Shown: positions 17,392 through 26,200, counted from the stretch's first letter. The stretch is 64,000 bases of DNA from Pseudomonadota bacterium (GCA_018817515.1 JAHIUD010000073.1:1-64000); one strand, 5' to 3'. A program made the numbers and translations. The notes: generated from the letters alone by a model not told the origin.

Positions 17392-17514
17392 CGCCTGGCG
17401 CGCCGTGGAACCAGTATGTGCGACGGCGAGGGGGAGCGGCGACTTTCGCTCGGGCTCCGAGGAGTTGGTGAAAGAGTAGCCGTCTGCGGGTCATACGGAT
17501 CGTTTACAGTTCGT

Positions 17515-17940
17515 CTACTGTGCCGGGTTTTGTTCCTCGCCGCTCTCCGCCACCACGCCCAGCTTCTCGATGCCCACGCTCTTTATCTCGCCCATGACCT
17601 TGACCACCACGCCGTAGGCCACGTCCTTGTCCGCACGCAGGTAGAGCTGCTTCTTCTGCGTCACCACGAGGTTCGTGAGGTGCTGTCGCAGGTCGTCGAA
17701 GGTGACGCCGTACTCGTCGAGAAAGATGCTGCCGTCCTTCTTGATGGACAGCACTAGGTGATCCGAACCCGCAGGCAGGGTGCGCACGCTGCGCGTCTTG
17801 GGCAGGTCCACGTCCACGCCCTGGGTGAGCATGGGCGCGGTGACCATGAAGATGATGAGCAAGACCAGCATCACGTCCACGAAGGGCGTGACGTTGATTT
17901 CGGCCATGTAGCGGCCCCTGCCCCCTACGCTCGCACCCAT
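17515..17940 (-). CDS. exbD: ExbD/TolR-type proton-channel subunit
   Basis: 141 residues. The N-terminal cytoplasmic stretch (GGRGRYMAEINVTPFVDVML) leads into the single transmembrane helix carrying the conserved Asp of the ExbD/TolR proton path (VTPFVDVMLVLLIIFMV). The periplasmic domain follows (VDVDLPKT, LYLRADKDVAYGVVVKVMGEIK). With ExbB it converts proton-motive force into movement of TonB. The start at 17940 (ATGGGTGCG) gives the usual N-terminus; the frame extends further back without support. It lies 11 bp after exbB. A TolR identity is possible from sequence, but the adjacent tonB favours ExbD. Confidence 0.92.
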   Translation of the reverse strand: MGASVGGRGRYMAEINVTPFVDVMLVLLIIFMVTAPMLTQGVDVDLPKTRSVRTLPAGSDHLVLSIKKDGSIFLDEYGVTFDDLRQHLTNLVVTQKKQLYLRADKDVAYGVVVKVMGEIKSVGIEKLGVVAESGEEQNPAQ

Positions 17941-17951
17941 GGCGCCAGCCC

Positions 17952-18653
17952 CTAGCGGCTGCGTTCCGAGCCGGAGGCCCAGGAAACCTCGCGCTCCACG
18001 CGGTTCAGGAAGGCCCCGGCAAAATTCACCAGCTCGGTCTCCACCTCGCCCAACTCGGAGAGCAGGAAGTTGTACGCGATGGTGGCCGGGATGGCGACAA
18101 CCAGGCCGATGGCCGTTGTCACCAACGCCTCGGAGATGCCCGGGGCTACAGTGGCCAGTGCGGCGGACTGCGACAGGCCGATGGAGTGGAAGGCGTGCAT
18201 GATGCCCCACACCGTGCCGAAGAGGCCTATGAACGGCGCGGCGTTGGCGCAGGTGGCCAGGAAGGACAAGGAACTCGAAAGGTGCTTCATCTCCGCGCTG
18301 ACACCTCTGCGCAGCACACGGCGGAGCGTGTCCGAGGCGAGCATGCGCTTGCGGTCCGGCGCAACGTCAGCAAGTTCCAGCTTGCGGAAAGACTGCATGG
18401 CGAGCAGGCCCACCCGCGCCAGCGGCGAATCCTCCTCACGGCCGACGCTCTGCAGGCCGCAGGCGAGGTCTTCAGCGTCGCTGAACGCCTCGTAGCCGCG
18501 CTCCACCTGCCCCTTGACCCGACGGTAAACGATGAGTTTGTGGACGATGATGGCCCAGCTCCACATGCTCATGAGCGCCAGGAACACCAGAACGATCTGG
18601 ACGCCTAGCGTCGCCCCTAAAATCATGCCCAGAAAACCGGACTCGGGAATCAT
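17952..18653 (-). CDS. exbB: ExbB/TolQ-type proton-channel subunit
   Basis: 233 residues with three membrane helices: LGVQIVLVFLALMSMWSWAI near the N-terminus, then LSSSLSFLATCANAAPFIGLFGTVWGIMHAF and the region GISEALVTTAIGLVVAIPATIAYNF. APFIGLFGTVWGIM and the later helix with TTAIGLVVAIPA are the MotA/TolQ/ExbB family signatures. It forms the inner-membrane motor with ExbD for TonB-dependent transport. Gene order on the minus strand is ABC ATPase, ABC permease, tonB, exbB, exbD with short gaps, i.e. one operon. Confidence 0.93.
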   Translation of the reverse strand: MIPESGFLGMILGATLGVQIVLVFLALMSMWSWAIIVHKLIVYRRVKGQVERGYEAFSDAEDLACGLQSVGREEDSPLARVGLLAMQSFRKLELADVAPDRKRMLASDTLRRVLRRGVSAEMKHLSSSLSFLATCANAAPFIGLFGTVWGIMHAFHSIGLSQSAALATVAPGISEALVTTAIGLVVAIPATIAYNFLLSELGEVETELVNFAGAFLNRVEREVSWASGSERSR

Positions 18654-18683
18654 TGTCAGCGCCCCTCCTGGCCCACGCCTTTG

Positions 18684-19484
18684 TTACCGCCCATCGAGCG
18701 CAAAACGTACCGGCAAGGTCATCCAGACCCCCACAGGTGTCCCCTTGAACACGGCAGGTTCAAATTTCCACTTGCGGGCGGCCTCCACGGCCTTCTCCTC
18801 GAAAACCCCCACAGGCTCCGCCGCCTGCACCTGCACCTCGCGCACACCGCCCTCGGCGTCCACGTACAGCCGCAGCGTCACCTGGCCGGAAATGCCGCGC
18901 CGCCGCGCATCCATGGGATAGACAGGCTTCACACGCTTCACCGCCACGGGCATGCGGTCCACGGCCACGCCGCCCTGGCCCGTGCCGCTGCCTACGGACT
19001 GGCCGGAGCCTGTGCCAACCCCGCCGCCTGTTCCGCCTCCTGAACCTCCCCCTGAAGCGCCACCCGCGCTCATCCCCGCCGCCGTGACGGGAGCTGCCTG
19101 CGGCACGGAAGGGGCTGGGGGAGCCTCAACACGCCGCGCCGCAGGGTCGGCTATGGCCACGGCCTGCGGTGTTTTCGGTGCGGCGGCGGAAGCCGCCGCC
19201 GGGGCAGCGGGACTTGGCGAGCCTCCGCCTCCCTTGGGTCCGGCGACCTCCACGAATTCCACCTCCACCAAAGGCTGCGGGACCGGGAGTGGCGCGGCCA
19301 GTTGGGCGCACAGTAGTGCTCCCAGGAAACACACGTGCATGGTGACAGAGACGCCCAGGGCCAGACTGCGCACCCGGATGCTCCGGCCCGTGAAGGGAAG
19401 ACGCAGCCGCGCGCGCGGGTGCTGAGCGGGACGGGAATCGGGGAAGGATTCCGCAGCAGGAGAAAGCGTCAGCGATTCGCTCAT
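18684..19484 (-). CDS. tonB: TonB energy-transducing protein (first copy)
   Basis: 266 residues. A positively charged N-terminus leads to one transmembrane helix (SLALGVSVTMHVCFLGALLC, residues ~43-62). A Pro/Ala- and then Gly/Ser-rich periplasmic linker follows (~75-185). The C-terminal TonB domain begins VKRVKPVYPMDARRRGISG and includes VTLRLYVDAEGGV and AARKWKFEPAVFKG. It spans the periplasm and energises outer-membrane receptors, most directly the one at 24102. The start at 19484 (MSESLTL) is the only start close to the membrane helix; the long upstream frame lies inside the ABC permease gene. A second tonB at 45310 has a near-identical domain opening (GQGGVAVDRMP). Confidence 0.93.
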   Translation of the reverse strand: MSESLTLSPAAESFPDSRPAQHPRARLRLPFTGRSIRVRSLALGVSVTMHVCFLGALLCAQLAAPLPVPQPLVEVEFVEVAGPKGGGGSPSPAAPAAASAAAPKTPQAVAIADPAARRVEAPPAPSVPQAAPVTAAGMSAGGASGGGSGGGTGGGVGTGSGQSVGSGTGQGGVAVDRMPVAVKRVKPVYPMDARRRGISGQVTLRLYVDAEGGVREVQVQAAEPVGVFEEKAVEAARKWKFEPAVFKGTPVGVWMTLPVRFALDGR

Positions 19485-19498
19485 GGCCGTGTCCCCGG

Positions 19499-20245
19499 TC
19501 AATCCTTGGCCCTGGCCACGCGGCGCACGGCGAACAGGAAGGCCGCAAACCCTGCGGCAAGCAGCAGCCCAAGGGACGTGAGGGGAAGCTCCGCGCCCGT
19601 GGCGGCAGCCCTGGCCGCGCGGGAAGCGTGGGTCAGCGGCAGGCAGAGGAGCAGCCCCTGCGCCCAGTCCGGCAGGCGTTCCACGGGAAAGAACGTGCCA
19701 CCCAGGAAGGCCATGGGCGTGATGACAAAGCTGGTGAGCATGGCCTGGTCGGCGTGGGACTTGATGAGCATGGCCAGGCCCACCGCCAGGGACGCGAAGA
19801 AGAAGCTGTTGAGCATGAGCGCCAGCCAGAACACCGGGCCACACCAGGGATGTACGCCGAACAGCGCCCCCAGGAGCACAGTAAGCACGGAGGCCAGGAG
19901 CCCCCGCGTCATGCCCGCCAGCACCTCGCCCAGCACGTAGCCGCCGGGGGCCACGGGCGCGCTCTGGATCTCGTCGAAGATGCGCCAGTAGAAGCGCGCC
20001 ACGTTGATTTCCCCGGCCACGGACCAGGCCTGGGTCATGCTCGACATGGCCGCCAGCCCCGGCACCAGGAACTGGAGATAGGAAAGCCCGGCGTGGCCCC
20101 CCATGCCTTCCACCTGGCCCAGACCCCAGCCGAAGGCCAGCAGGTACAACAGGGGTGAAACGCACATGGTGGCCAGCATCTTGAGGCCACGGCGGCGCAT
20201 GAGCAGCGCCTCGCGGTAATAGACCGCGCTCCAGCCCTGAATCAT
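19499..20245 (-). CDS. ABC-2 type transporter permease
   Basis: 248 residues with about six membrane helices and the ABC-2/NodJ family pattern: YYREALLMRRRGLKM at the cytoplasmic N-terminus, FLVPGLAAMSSMTQAW, then FFPVERLPDWAQ in the loop before the last helices. It would form an efflux or export complex with the ATPase at 20242-21078, whose stop overlaps its start (ATGA, translational coupling). The substrate is unknown. Its position in front of tonB-exbBD in a putative tetrapyrrole/iron locus suggests export of a related compound, for example a toxic porphyrin or a metallophore, but that is inference. Confidence 0.85.
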   Translation of the reverse strand: MIQGWSAVYYREALLMRRRGLKMLATMCVSPLLYLLAFGWGLGQVEGMGGHAGLSYLQFLVPGLAAMSSMTQAWSVAGEINVARFYWRIFDEIQSAPVAPGGYVLGEVLAGMTRGLLASVLTVLLGALFGVHPWCGPVFWLALMLNSFFFASLAVGLAMLIKSHADQAMLTSFVITPMAFLGGTFFPVERLPDWAQGLLLCLPLTHASRAARAAATGAELPLTSLGLLLAAGFAAFLFAVRRVARAKD

Positions 20246-21078
20246 GCGAGCTTCCTCCCCGTAACCCGGTGGAACACGTCCTCCAGGTTCACGCGCCGCA
20301 GGGTGAACGGCCCCGGCAGGCCGGAGCCGAAGGCCTGGGCCTCGTCTCGATGTTGGAAATAGTCGGTCTGCATGCCCTCGCCATTGAGCGCGTCCACGGC
20401 CCAGGCCCCAAGGCCAGCCATGAGCTCCTGCGGTGTGCCCAGCGCCGCCACCGCGCCGCCATGCAGAAAGGCCACGCGGTCGGCCAGAAACTCCGCTTCC
20501 TCAATGTAGTGCGTGGTCAGAAAGATGGTGGTGCCGCCCTCCCTGATGCGCTTCATTACGGTCCAAAGCTTGCGGCGGATTGTCGGGTCCAGGCCCACAG
20601 TGGGCTCGTCGAGGAACAGCACGCGCGGCTCGTGCATCAGCGCACGGGCGATCATCACCCGCCGCCGCTGCCCGCCGGAAAGCTCGCGCACCAGCGAGGC
20701 GCTGCGGTCAGACATCTCCAGGCGCTCCAGGCTCTCGGCCGTGCGGCTGCGGCGCAGCTGCTTCGGCATGCAGAACAGCCGCCCGTGCACTTCCATGTTC
20801 TCCGCAACCGTCAGGTCCTGGTCCAGGTTCACGGCCTGGGCCACCACGCCGCACAGGGCCTTGGCCTGGGTCGGCTCGGCTGCCACGTCCACGCCGCCCA
20901 CCAGCGCCCGCCCGCCATCCGGCAGGGTAAGGCCAGTGAGGATGCGGATGGTGGTGGTCTTGCCCGCGCCGTTTGGCCCCAGGTAGGCGAACAGTTCCCC
21001 GGCGCGCACGTGCAGGTCCACACCCGCAAGCGCTTTCCTTGGGCCGTAGCTCTTGGCGATGCCATCAAGGACTATCAC
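20242..21078 (-). CDS. ABC-2 type transporter ATP-binding protein
   Basis: 278 residues. Walker A is LGPNGAGKTTTIRIL (about residue 37), the signature ELSGGQRRRVMIARAL, Walker B VLFLDEPTVGLD, and the switch His lies in TTHYIEEAE. The C-terminal extension after ~residue 215 is common in drug/NodI-type exporters. The start is GTG at 21078 with GAGAGG upstream. It is the first gene of the leftward operon, and its promoter lies in the 128-bp divergent region shared with the binding-protein operon. Confidence 0.92.
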   Translation of the reverse strand: MIVLDGIAKSYGPRKALAGVDLHVRAGELFAYLGPNGAGKTTTIRILTGLTLPDGGRALVGGVDVAAEPTQAKALCGVVAQAVNLDQDLTVAENMEVHGRLFCMPKQLRRSRTAESLERLEMSDRSASLVRELSGGQRRRVMIARALMHEPRVLFLDEPTVGLDPTIRRKLWTVMKRIREGGTTIFLTTHYIEEAEFLADRVAFLHGGAVAALGTPQELMAGLGAWAVDALNGEGMQTDYFQHRDEAQAFGSGLPGPFTLRRVNLEDVFHRVTGRKLA

Positions 21079-21097
21079 ACGAACCTCTCTAGTTTAT

Positions 21098-21161
21098 TAA
21101 ATTCGAATACGTGACTAGCATACGAATTTAATCTTGAAAAGTGTCTTGTGCTACGAATTGT
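21098..21161. promoter_or_regulatory. Repeated half-site operator in the divergent promoter region
   Basis: TAAATTCG (21098-21105) and CGAATTTA (21123-21130) form a perfect interrupted palindrome. A third similar half-site, CTACGAATTGT, lies at 21151-21161. The region (21079-21206) is the only AT-rich stretch between the leftward exporter-tonB-exbBD operon and the rightward uptake-chelatase operon, so one regulator could control both arms. It does not match a Fur box well, and no regulator gene is adjacent. Confidence 0.5.
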
Positions 21162-21206
21162 GTTTTGGTATGCATGTCTCCGCACGGTGCGCCCCAGGAG
21201 GCAAGC

Positions 21207-22277
21207 ATGCTCAAGACTGAGAAACATTTGACCATAATGGGCTGGGACAGCAGAATATTTGCCGCCTCTTTCCTTGTGCTGCTGGTGCTCTGCGGCTGCA
21301 GCAAGGGGGATGGAGGCGTGGACAAAGGCCAGGGGGTGCGTGTCACCGACGCCACGGGGCGCGAGGTGCTGGTCAAGCGCAACCCCATGCGCGTGGTGAC
21401 GCTGAACAAGAACGCCGCCGAGCTGTTGCGGCTCATGGGCGTCACGGACCGCATCGTGGGCGTTTCCGACTGGATTCCAAAGAATCCGGACTACTGGCCA
21501 GAGCTTGTGAACGCCCGCAACGTGGGCAAGTTCAACGCGCCCGACGAGGAGGCCATCGCCGCGCTCAAGCCCGACCTGGTGCTGTGCTACCAGAACTCGC
21601 CCGGCCCGGGTTTTGACGAGAAGATGGCTGCGGCAGGCATCCAGGTGCTGCGGCTGGAGCTGTACCGAATCAGCGCCTTGCCGCGCGACGTGGAGGGCCT
21701 GGGGCGCATCTTCGGGCGCGAGGACAAGGCCCGCGAGTACCTGGACTGGCTGAAGGCGCGCATGGATGAGGTGGCGCGGCGCGTGGCCGCCAGCAAAAGC
21801 CGCCCGGACGTGTACATCGAGGGCTATTCCGACTTCGCCGCCTGCGGCAACAGCTCCGGCATGCACGAGCGCCTGGAGTTCGCGGGCGGGCGAAACATTT
21901 CCGAGGCCCTGCAGCCCGCCAACACCCCGGTATCGCCGGAGTGGGTGCTGGAGCGCCAGCCCTTAGCCGTGGTCAAGATGAGTTCCCAGAACGGTTGTTA
22001 CACCCACGAAGGCCCCGAGGGCATGGTGGCTCAGCGCGCGGCCCTGCTCGCCCGCACGGGCTGGAACAAGACCCCGGCGGGCAAGGCCGGGCGCGTATTC
22101 CTCATGACCACGGACGTCACCAGCGGTGCGGCCAGCGTGGTGGGCATCGCCTGGCTGGCCAAGTGGCTGCACCCGGACACCTGCGCGGACCTGGACCCCA
22201 ACCTCTGGCATCGCGAATTCATCGAGCGCTTTCAGGGCAGGCCCTGGCGCGGCGTGTATGTCCATCCGGAGCGGTAG
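21207..22277 (+). CDS. ABC transporter periplasmic substrate-binding lipoprotein (FecB/BtuF/HmuT family)
   Basis: 356 residues. The N-terminus carries a lipoprotein signal ending VLCGCSKG (acylated Cys at residue 31). The mature part has the class III binding-protein pattern: RVTDATGREVLVKRNPMRVVTLN, AAELLRLMGVTDRIVGVSD, IAALKPDLVLCYQ, and a long central helix. Such proteins bind haem, corrinoids or ferric chelates. The ATG at 21207 was chosen because AGGAGG stands 6 nt upstream; longer starts (GTG 21141, ATG 21174) lack one. It is the first gene of the rightward operon with permease and ATPase. The substrate is most likely the ligand of the TonB-dependent receptor encoded two genes further on. 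Confidence 0.9.
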   Translation: MLKTEKHLTIMGWDSRIFAASFLVLLVLCGCSKGDGGVDKGQGVRVTDATGREVLVKRNPMRVVTLNKNAAELLRLMGVTDRIVGVSDWIPKNPDYWPELVNARNVGKFNAPDEEAIAALKPDLVLCYQNSPGPGFDEKMAAAGIQVLRLELYRISALPRDVEGLGRIFGREDKAREYLDWLKARMDEVARRVAASKSRPDVYIEGYSDFAACGNSSGMHERLEFAGGRNISEALQPANTPVSPEWVLERQPLAVVKMSSQNGCYTHEGPEGMVAQRAALLARTGWNKTPAGKAGRVFLMTTDVTSGAASVVGIAWLAKWLHPDTCADLDPNLWHREFIERFQGRPWRGVYVHPER

Positions 22278-22278
22278 G

Positions 22279-23298
22279 GTGGAGGCATCGGAGGCCAAGG
22301 CGGGCATCGAGGCCTATGGCGCGCTCACGGGCAGGCGCTCGGCGCGCATCGCGGCGCTGGGGGCGCTTTTGAGTCTTGCGGCGCTGTTCTCGCTGGTGGT
22401 GGGCAGCAGCTCGACCGGCATCATGGACGTGCTTCGCGTGGGCCTGGACGGGGTCATCTTCTGGGAGCTTCGGGTGCCGCGCGTCATCATGGGGCTTTTG
22501 GTGGGCTCCGGCTTGGCCGTGGGCGGGGCCGTGACTCAGGCCGTGCTGCGCAACCCGCTGGCTTCGCCCTTCACCCTGGGCGTGGCTTCGGGCGCGGGCT
22601 TCGGCGCAGCGCTGGGCATTGTGCTGGCCGGCGCCGTTTCCAAATGGGCCGTGGCGGGCGGGGCCTTCAGCTTCGCACTCATCACGGCGCTGTTCATCCT
22701 GGGCGTGGCGCGCATGAAGAGCGCCACCCCGGAGACCTTGGTGCTCGCGGGCGTGGCCATCATGTTCCTGTTCTCCGCCGGAACCTCGCTTTTGCAGTTC
22801 CTGGGCACGGAGCAGCAGATCCAGTCCATCGTGTTCTGGAGCTTCGGCAACCTCTCGCGGGCCTCCTGGACCGACATTCTCATCGCCGCAGGCATGATTT
22901 TGCCTGCCCTTCCCGCGCTCTTCCTGCGCGCCTGGGACTTGAACCTGCTGCTCGCCGGCGACGAGATGGCCGCCAGCCTGGGCGTGCGCGTGGAACGTCT
23001 GCGCCTCACCGCCCTGCTGTTGGCGGCGCTCATGACCGCCGGGGCCATCTGCTTCACCGGGGTCATCGGCTTCATCGGCCTGGTGGGGCCGCACGTGGCG
23101 CGACTCATGGTCGGCGGCGACCACCGCTTCCTGCTCCCGGCCTCGGCGCTGTCCGGCGCGCTCCTGGTGCTGGTGTCCGATTGCCTGGGCCGCACGCTCT
23201 TCGCCCCGCACATGGTGCCCATCGGCATCGTCACGGCCTTCCTGGGCGTGCCCTTCTTCTTCGGGCTCCTCATGCGCCGCAAACGGGAGTTCTGGTGA
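22279..23298 (+). CDS. FecCD-family ABC transporter permease
   Basis: 339 residues and about nine to ten membrane helices. Family motifs include ELRVPRVIMGLLVGSGLAVGGAV, the LRNPLASPFTLGVASGAGFGA stretch, and VIGFIGLVGPHVARLMVGGDHR in the ATPase-contact loop. I prefer the GTG at 22279, two bases after the upstream stop, because GGAG is 8 nt before it; an ATG at 22258 would overlap the binding-protein gene by 20 bp and lacks a good RBS. It forms the inner-membrane channel for haem-, corrinoid- or siderophore-type substrates. Confidence 0.93.
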   Translation: MEASEAKAGIEAYGALTGRRSARIAALGALLSLAALFSLVVGSSSTGIMDVLRVGLDGVIFWELRVPRVIMGLLVGSGLAVGGAVTQAVLRNPLASPFTLGVASGAGFGAALGIVLAGAVSKWAVAGGAFSFALITALFILGVARMKSATPETLVLAGVAIMFLFSAGTSLLQFLGTEQQIQSIVFWSFGNLSRASWTDILIAAGMILPALPALFLRAWDLNLLLAGDEMAASLGVRVERLRLTALLLAALMTAGAICFTGVIGFIGLVGPHVARLMVGGDHRFLLPASALSGALLVLVSDCLGRTLFAPHMVPIGIVTAFLGVPFFFGLLMRRKREFW

Positions 23299-24071
23299 TG
23301 CTCACTGCCCGAAACATCTTCTACGACTACCCGGAGCGGCAAGTGCTGCGCGGGGTGTCCCTTTCCCTTGCCCCGGGCGAGGTGCTGGCCGTGCTCGGCC
23401 CCAACGGCGCGGGCAAGTCCACGCTTTTGCGCTGCCTGGCCGGTGCGCTTTCGCCAAAGGGTCAGGTGGAGTTGGATGGCCGCGCCTTGGAATCCGTGCC
23501 GCCTGCGGAGCGCGCCCGGCTCTTGGCCTTTGTGCCGCAGCACGTGCCGCCGCGCCTGCCCATGACCGTGTTCGAGGCCGTGCTCTTGGGCCGCAGGCCT
23601 TACCTGTCCTGGCGGCCCAGGCCGCAAGACCTGGAGGCGGCCTGGGAGGCCCTGTCGCTCATGGGCCTGGGGGAGCTGGCGCAGCGGGAGTTCTCGGAAA
23701 TTTCCGGCGGCCAGCGTCAGAAGGCCGCCCTGGCCCGCGCCCTGGCCCAGGAGAGCCGTCTGCTGGTCATGGACGAGCCCACGAGCAGTCTGGACCTCAA
23801 GCACCAGTTGCAAGTCATGACCGTGCTGTGCGGCCTGGCCGAGGAGCGCGACACCGGGGTGATTCTGGCCGTGCACGACCTGAACCTGGCCGCGCGCTTC
23901 GCCCACCGGGTCATCCTGCTGCATGACGGACGTGTGGAGGCCGACGGCCCCCCGTCCGAGGCGCTCACCGAGGAGAGCATCCGCCGGGTTTACGGCGTGG
24001 AGGTGCTGCGCCTCGAGGCCGGTGCCGGAACCATGTTTTTCCCCATGTCCGCAGCAAGCGGGACAGCCTGA
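23298..24071 (+). CDS. ABC transporter ATP-binding protein (FecE/BtuD/HmuV family)
   Basis: 257 residues. Walker A is GPNGAGKSTLLRCLAG, Q-loop FVPQHVP, signature EISGGQRQKAALARAL, Walker B LLVMDEPTSSLD, and H-loop VHDLNLAARFA. The start overlaps the permease stop in TGATG. The spacing HDLNLAARFAHRVILLHDG is typical of the iron-chelate/B12 importer group. The C-terminus is short, as in HmuV/BtuD. Confidence 0.95.
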   Translation: MLTARNIFYDYPERQVLRGVSLSLAPGEVLAVLGPNGAGKSTLLRCLAGALSPKGQVELDGRALESVPPAERARLLAFVPQHVPPRLPMTVFEAVLLGRRPYLSWRPRPQDLEAAWEALSLMGLGELAQREFSEISGGQRQKAALARALAQESRLLVMDEPTSSLDLKHQLQVMTVLCGLAEERDTGVILAVHDLNLAARFAHRVILLHDGRVEADGPPSEALTEESIRRVYGVEVLRLEAGAGTMFFPMSAASGTA

Positions 24072-24101
24072 ACACGAATATCCCTTTGGAGGAGATGAGA
24101 T

Positions 24102-26174
24102 ATGAGATGGAGTGCCCCCTTTACCGCCTTTGGCCTGGGCCTGGGACTGATGCTTGGCCTTACCGTTTGCCTGGCCTTCCCCGCCCTTGCGGAAGAACCC
24201 GCGCAGAAGCAGGCCCCGAAGTCCGGCCGTCTGGATGAGGTGCTGGTCACCGCCACCAGCCATGAGTCACGCGTGGACGCCGTGCCCAACGCGGTGACGG
24301 TCATCACCCGCGAGCAGATCGACCAGATGGTGGCCCCCACCACCATCGACATCCTGAAGAACGCCGCTGGCGTCGAGGTCTACAACGCCCGTGGGCCGCT
24401 CTCGTCGAGCACTTACAACCGCGTCATCATGCGCGGCCAGGGCAGCAACCCCGCACGCATCCTGGTGATGCTCAACGGCATCCCCCAGGCGGGCGGCCAG
24501 AACGGCGACTTCGAGTGGGGTTTCATCAATCCACGCGACGTGGAGCGCATCGAGATCGTGCGCGGCCCCGGCTCAGCGCTTTATGGTTCACAGGCCATGG
24601 GTGGCGTCATCAACATCCTTACCCGCAAGCCAACCGAGGCCGACGGCAAGACCGTGTTGGAAACCAAGTACGGCTCGCTGAACACCATGAGCGCCTCGGC
24701 TTCCCATTCCCGCAAGGAGGGTGACTGGGGATTTTACGGCTCGGCAACAATGGGCGGCACCGACGGCTACCAAGTGGTCCCAGGCGACCAGGTCGTCTAC
24801 AAGGCGCAGGGGGCCACGAACTCCGACAAGCTGCGCAGCACCAACGACTGGGGCCGCGGAGTGGTGAGCTACGACATCGACAAGACTTCCGGCCTGACCC
24901 TGAACATGATGCATGGGCACTTCCTGAACCAGGGCATGTACAATTTCATGCATGAGTTCACGGCGTTCGAAATGGCCAAAAAACAGGCGGACCTGAGCTA
25001 CGCCAAGAAATTCACAGGAGGCGAGGTCCTGGCCTACGCTTCCGCCGCTTACCAGTATTCCACCTACGACGGCACCAGCAGCAGCGCCCCGTACAACAAC
25101 ATGGCCAAGACGGGCGAATCACCGGCCTACCAGCGCGACTACCAGAGCGGCCTCAAGGCCACCATGGACGTGGGCCTGGGCAACACCCTGAGCACCGGCA
25201 TGGACCTCAAGCGCACCAGCTACGACCGCCGCTACGACAACTATGGCATGGCGGGCAGCAACTATGGCTCCGCCGGCGGCGACGCCCAGGTCTGGGGCGC
25301 TTTTTTGCAGGACGAGCTGAACCTTTTTGACGGCCGCCTCCTTATCACCCCGGGCGTGCGCTACGAGAACACCAGCCTGTTCGATGGCTATGCCGAGCAA
25401 CTGCCCACGGTGACACGGCGCGAGATGTCCCGCACCCTGCTGCGCTCCTTCACCGGACGCGTGGGGGCACGGCTGAACGTCGTGGATTGGCTGTCCTTCC
25501 GCTCGGCCTTTGGCGAGGCCTTCCGCGCGCCCACATTGAGCGAGCTCTACGGCGCCAGCCGCATCGGCACCAGCACCTACTACGGCAACACCGACCTCAA
25601 GCCTGAGCGTATGCGCTCCCTTGAGGGCGGTGTGGACATCACCCCGCTGGACGACCTGCGCATATCGCTCACGGTCTACAAGAACCATGCGGTGGACTAC
25701 ATCGACAACGTGCTGGTGGCCGCAAACACTTACAACAAGAAGAACATCGGCACCGTGGACACCGGCGGCTTCGAGGGCGAGATATCCTACACCTTCCTGG
25801 AGCACTGGCGCAGCTTCCTGAACCACCAGCAGTGCGACCCCAAGCTCATGACCGGAACTTACGTGGGCCAGCGCATCATCGGCACGCCCACCATGACCAC
25901 TTCCATCGGCCTCGCCTTCAGCGATCCGAATCTGTTCAACCTGTCCGTGGTGAACCGCCGCGTGGGACGCATCTACAACAACTCGGCCAACAGCCAAGTC
26001 TACGGCAACTATGACGTGGTGGACGCCAAGCTGTCCAAAGCCTTTGCGCTTGAAGCCTCAAAGCTGGAACTCTCGCTTGAGGTGTCCAACCTGTTCGACG
26101 TGCGCGTACGCGAGACCTCCGGCACACAGGCCCCCGGCAGCCTCTACACCGCCGGCGTTGCCTGGATATTCTAA
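24102..26174 (+). CDS. TonB-dependent outer-membrane receptor
   Basis: 690 residues. The signal peptide ends at about residue 30 (CLAFPALAEE). A TonB box-like segment GRLDEVLVTATSH follows, then the plug (VTVITREQIDQM, MLNGIPQAGG, VERIEIVRGPGSALYGSQAMGGVINILT). The remaining ~480 residues are the 22-stranded barrel, ending in an aromatic residue (GVAWIF), as outer-membrane barrels do. It has AGGAG upstream and follows the ABC importer by 30 bp. I did not see a clear haem FRAP/NPNL motif, so the ligand remains open: haem, another metallotetrapyrrole or a chelate. Confidence 0.94.
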   Translation: MRWSAPFTAFGLGLGLMLGLTVCLAFPALAEEPAQKQAPKSGRLDEVLVTATSHESRVDAVPNAVTVITREQIDQMVAPTTIDILKNAAGVEVYNARGPLSSSTYNRVIMRGQGSNPARILVMLNGIPQAGGQNGDFEWGFINPRDVERIEIVRGPGSALYGSQAMGGVINILTRKPTEADGKTVLETKYGSLNTMSASASHSRKEGDWGFYGSATMGGTDGYQVVPGDQVVYKAQGATNSDKLRSTNDWGRGVVSYDIDKTSGLTLNMMHGHFLNQGMYNFMHEFTAFEMAKKQADLSYAKKFTGGEVLAYASAAYQYSTYDGTSSSAPYNNMAKTGESPAYQRDYQSGLKATMDVGLGNTLSTGMDLKRTSYDRRYDNYGMAGSNYGSAGGDAQVWGAFLQDELNLFDGRLLITPGVRYENTSLFDGYAEQLPTVTRREMSRTLLRSFTGRVGARLNVVDWLSFRSAFGEAFRAPTLSELYGASRIGTSTYYGNTDLKPERMRSLEGGVDITPLDDLRISLTVYKNHAVDYIDNVLVAANTYNKKNIGTVDTGGFEGEISYTFLEHWRSFLNHQQCDPKLMTGTYVGQRIIGTPTMTTSIGLAFSDPNLFNLSVVNRRVGRIYNNSANSQVYGNYDVVDAKLSKAFALEASKLELSLEVSNLFDVRVRETSGTQAPGSLYTAGVAWIF

Positions 26175-26200
26175 CAGCCCAAGAGGGGGAGGCCCGGACC

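Larger units (their letters stand above)
16734..17514. other. Non-coding right part of the island
   Basis: 780 bp with no convincing gene on either strand. A minus-strand frame at 16895-17200 contains a short protein-like segment and might be a decayed gene fragment, but has no RBS. The region is marked by two long inverted repeats (17164-17210 and 17350-17391), GCGCAC-rich sequence (17240-17340), and at its end a hairpin-associated motif that recurs at 34354-34388. It separates the island from the exbD stop at 17515. Confidence 0.55.
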
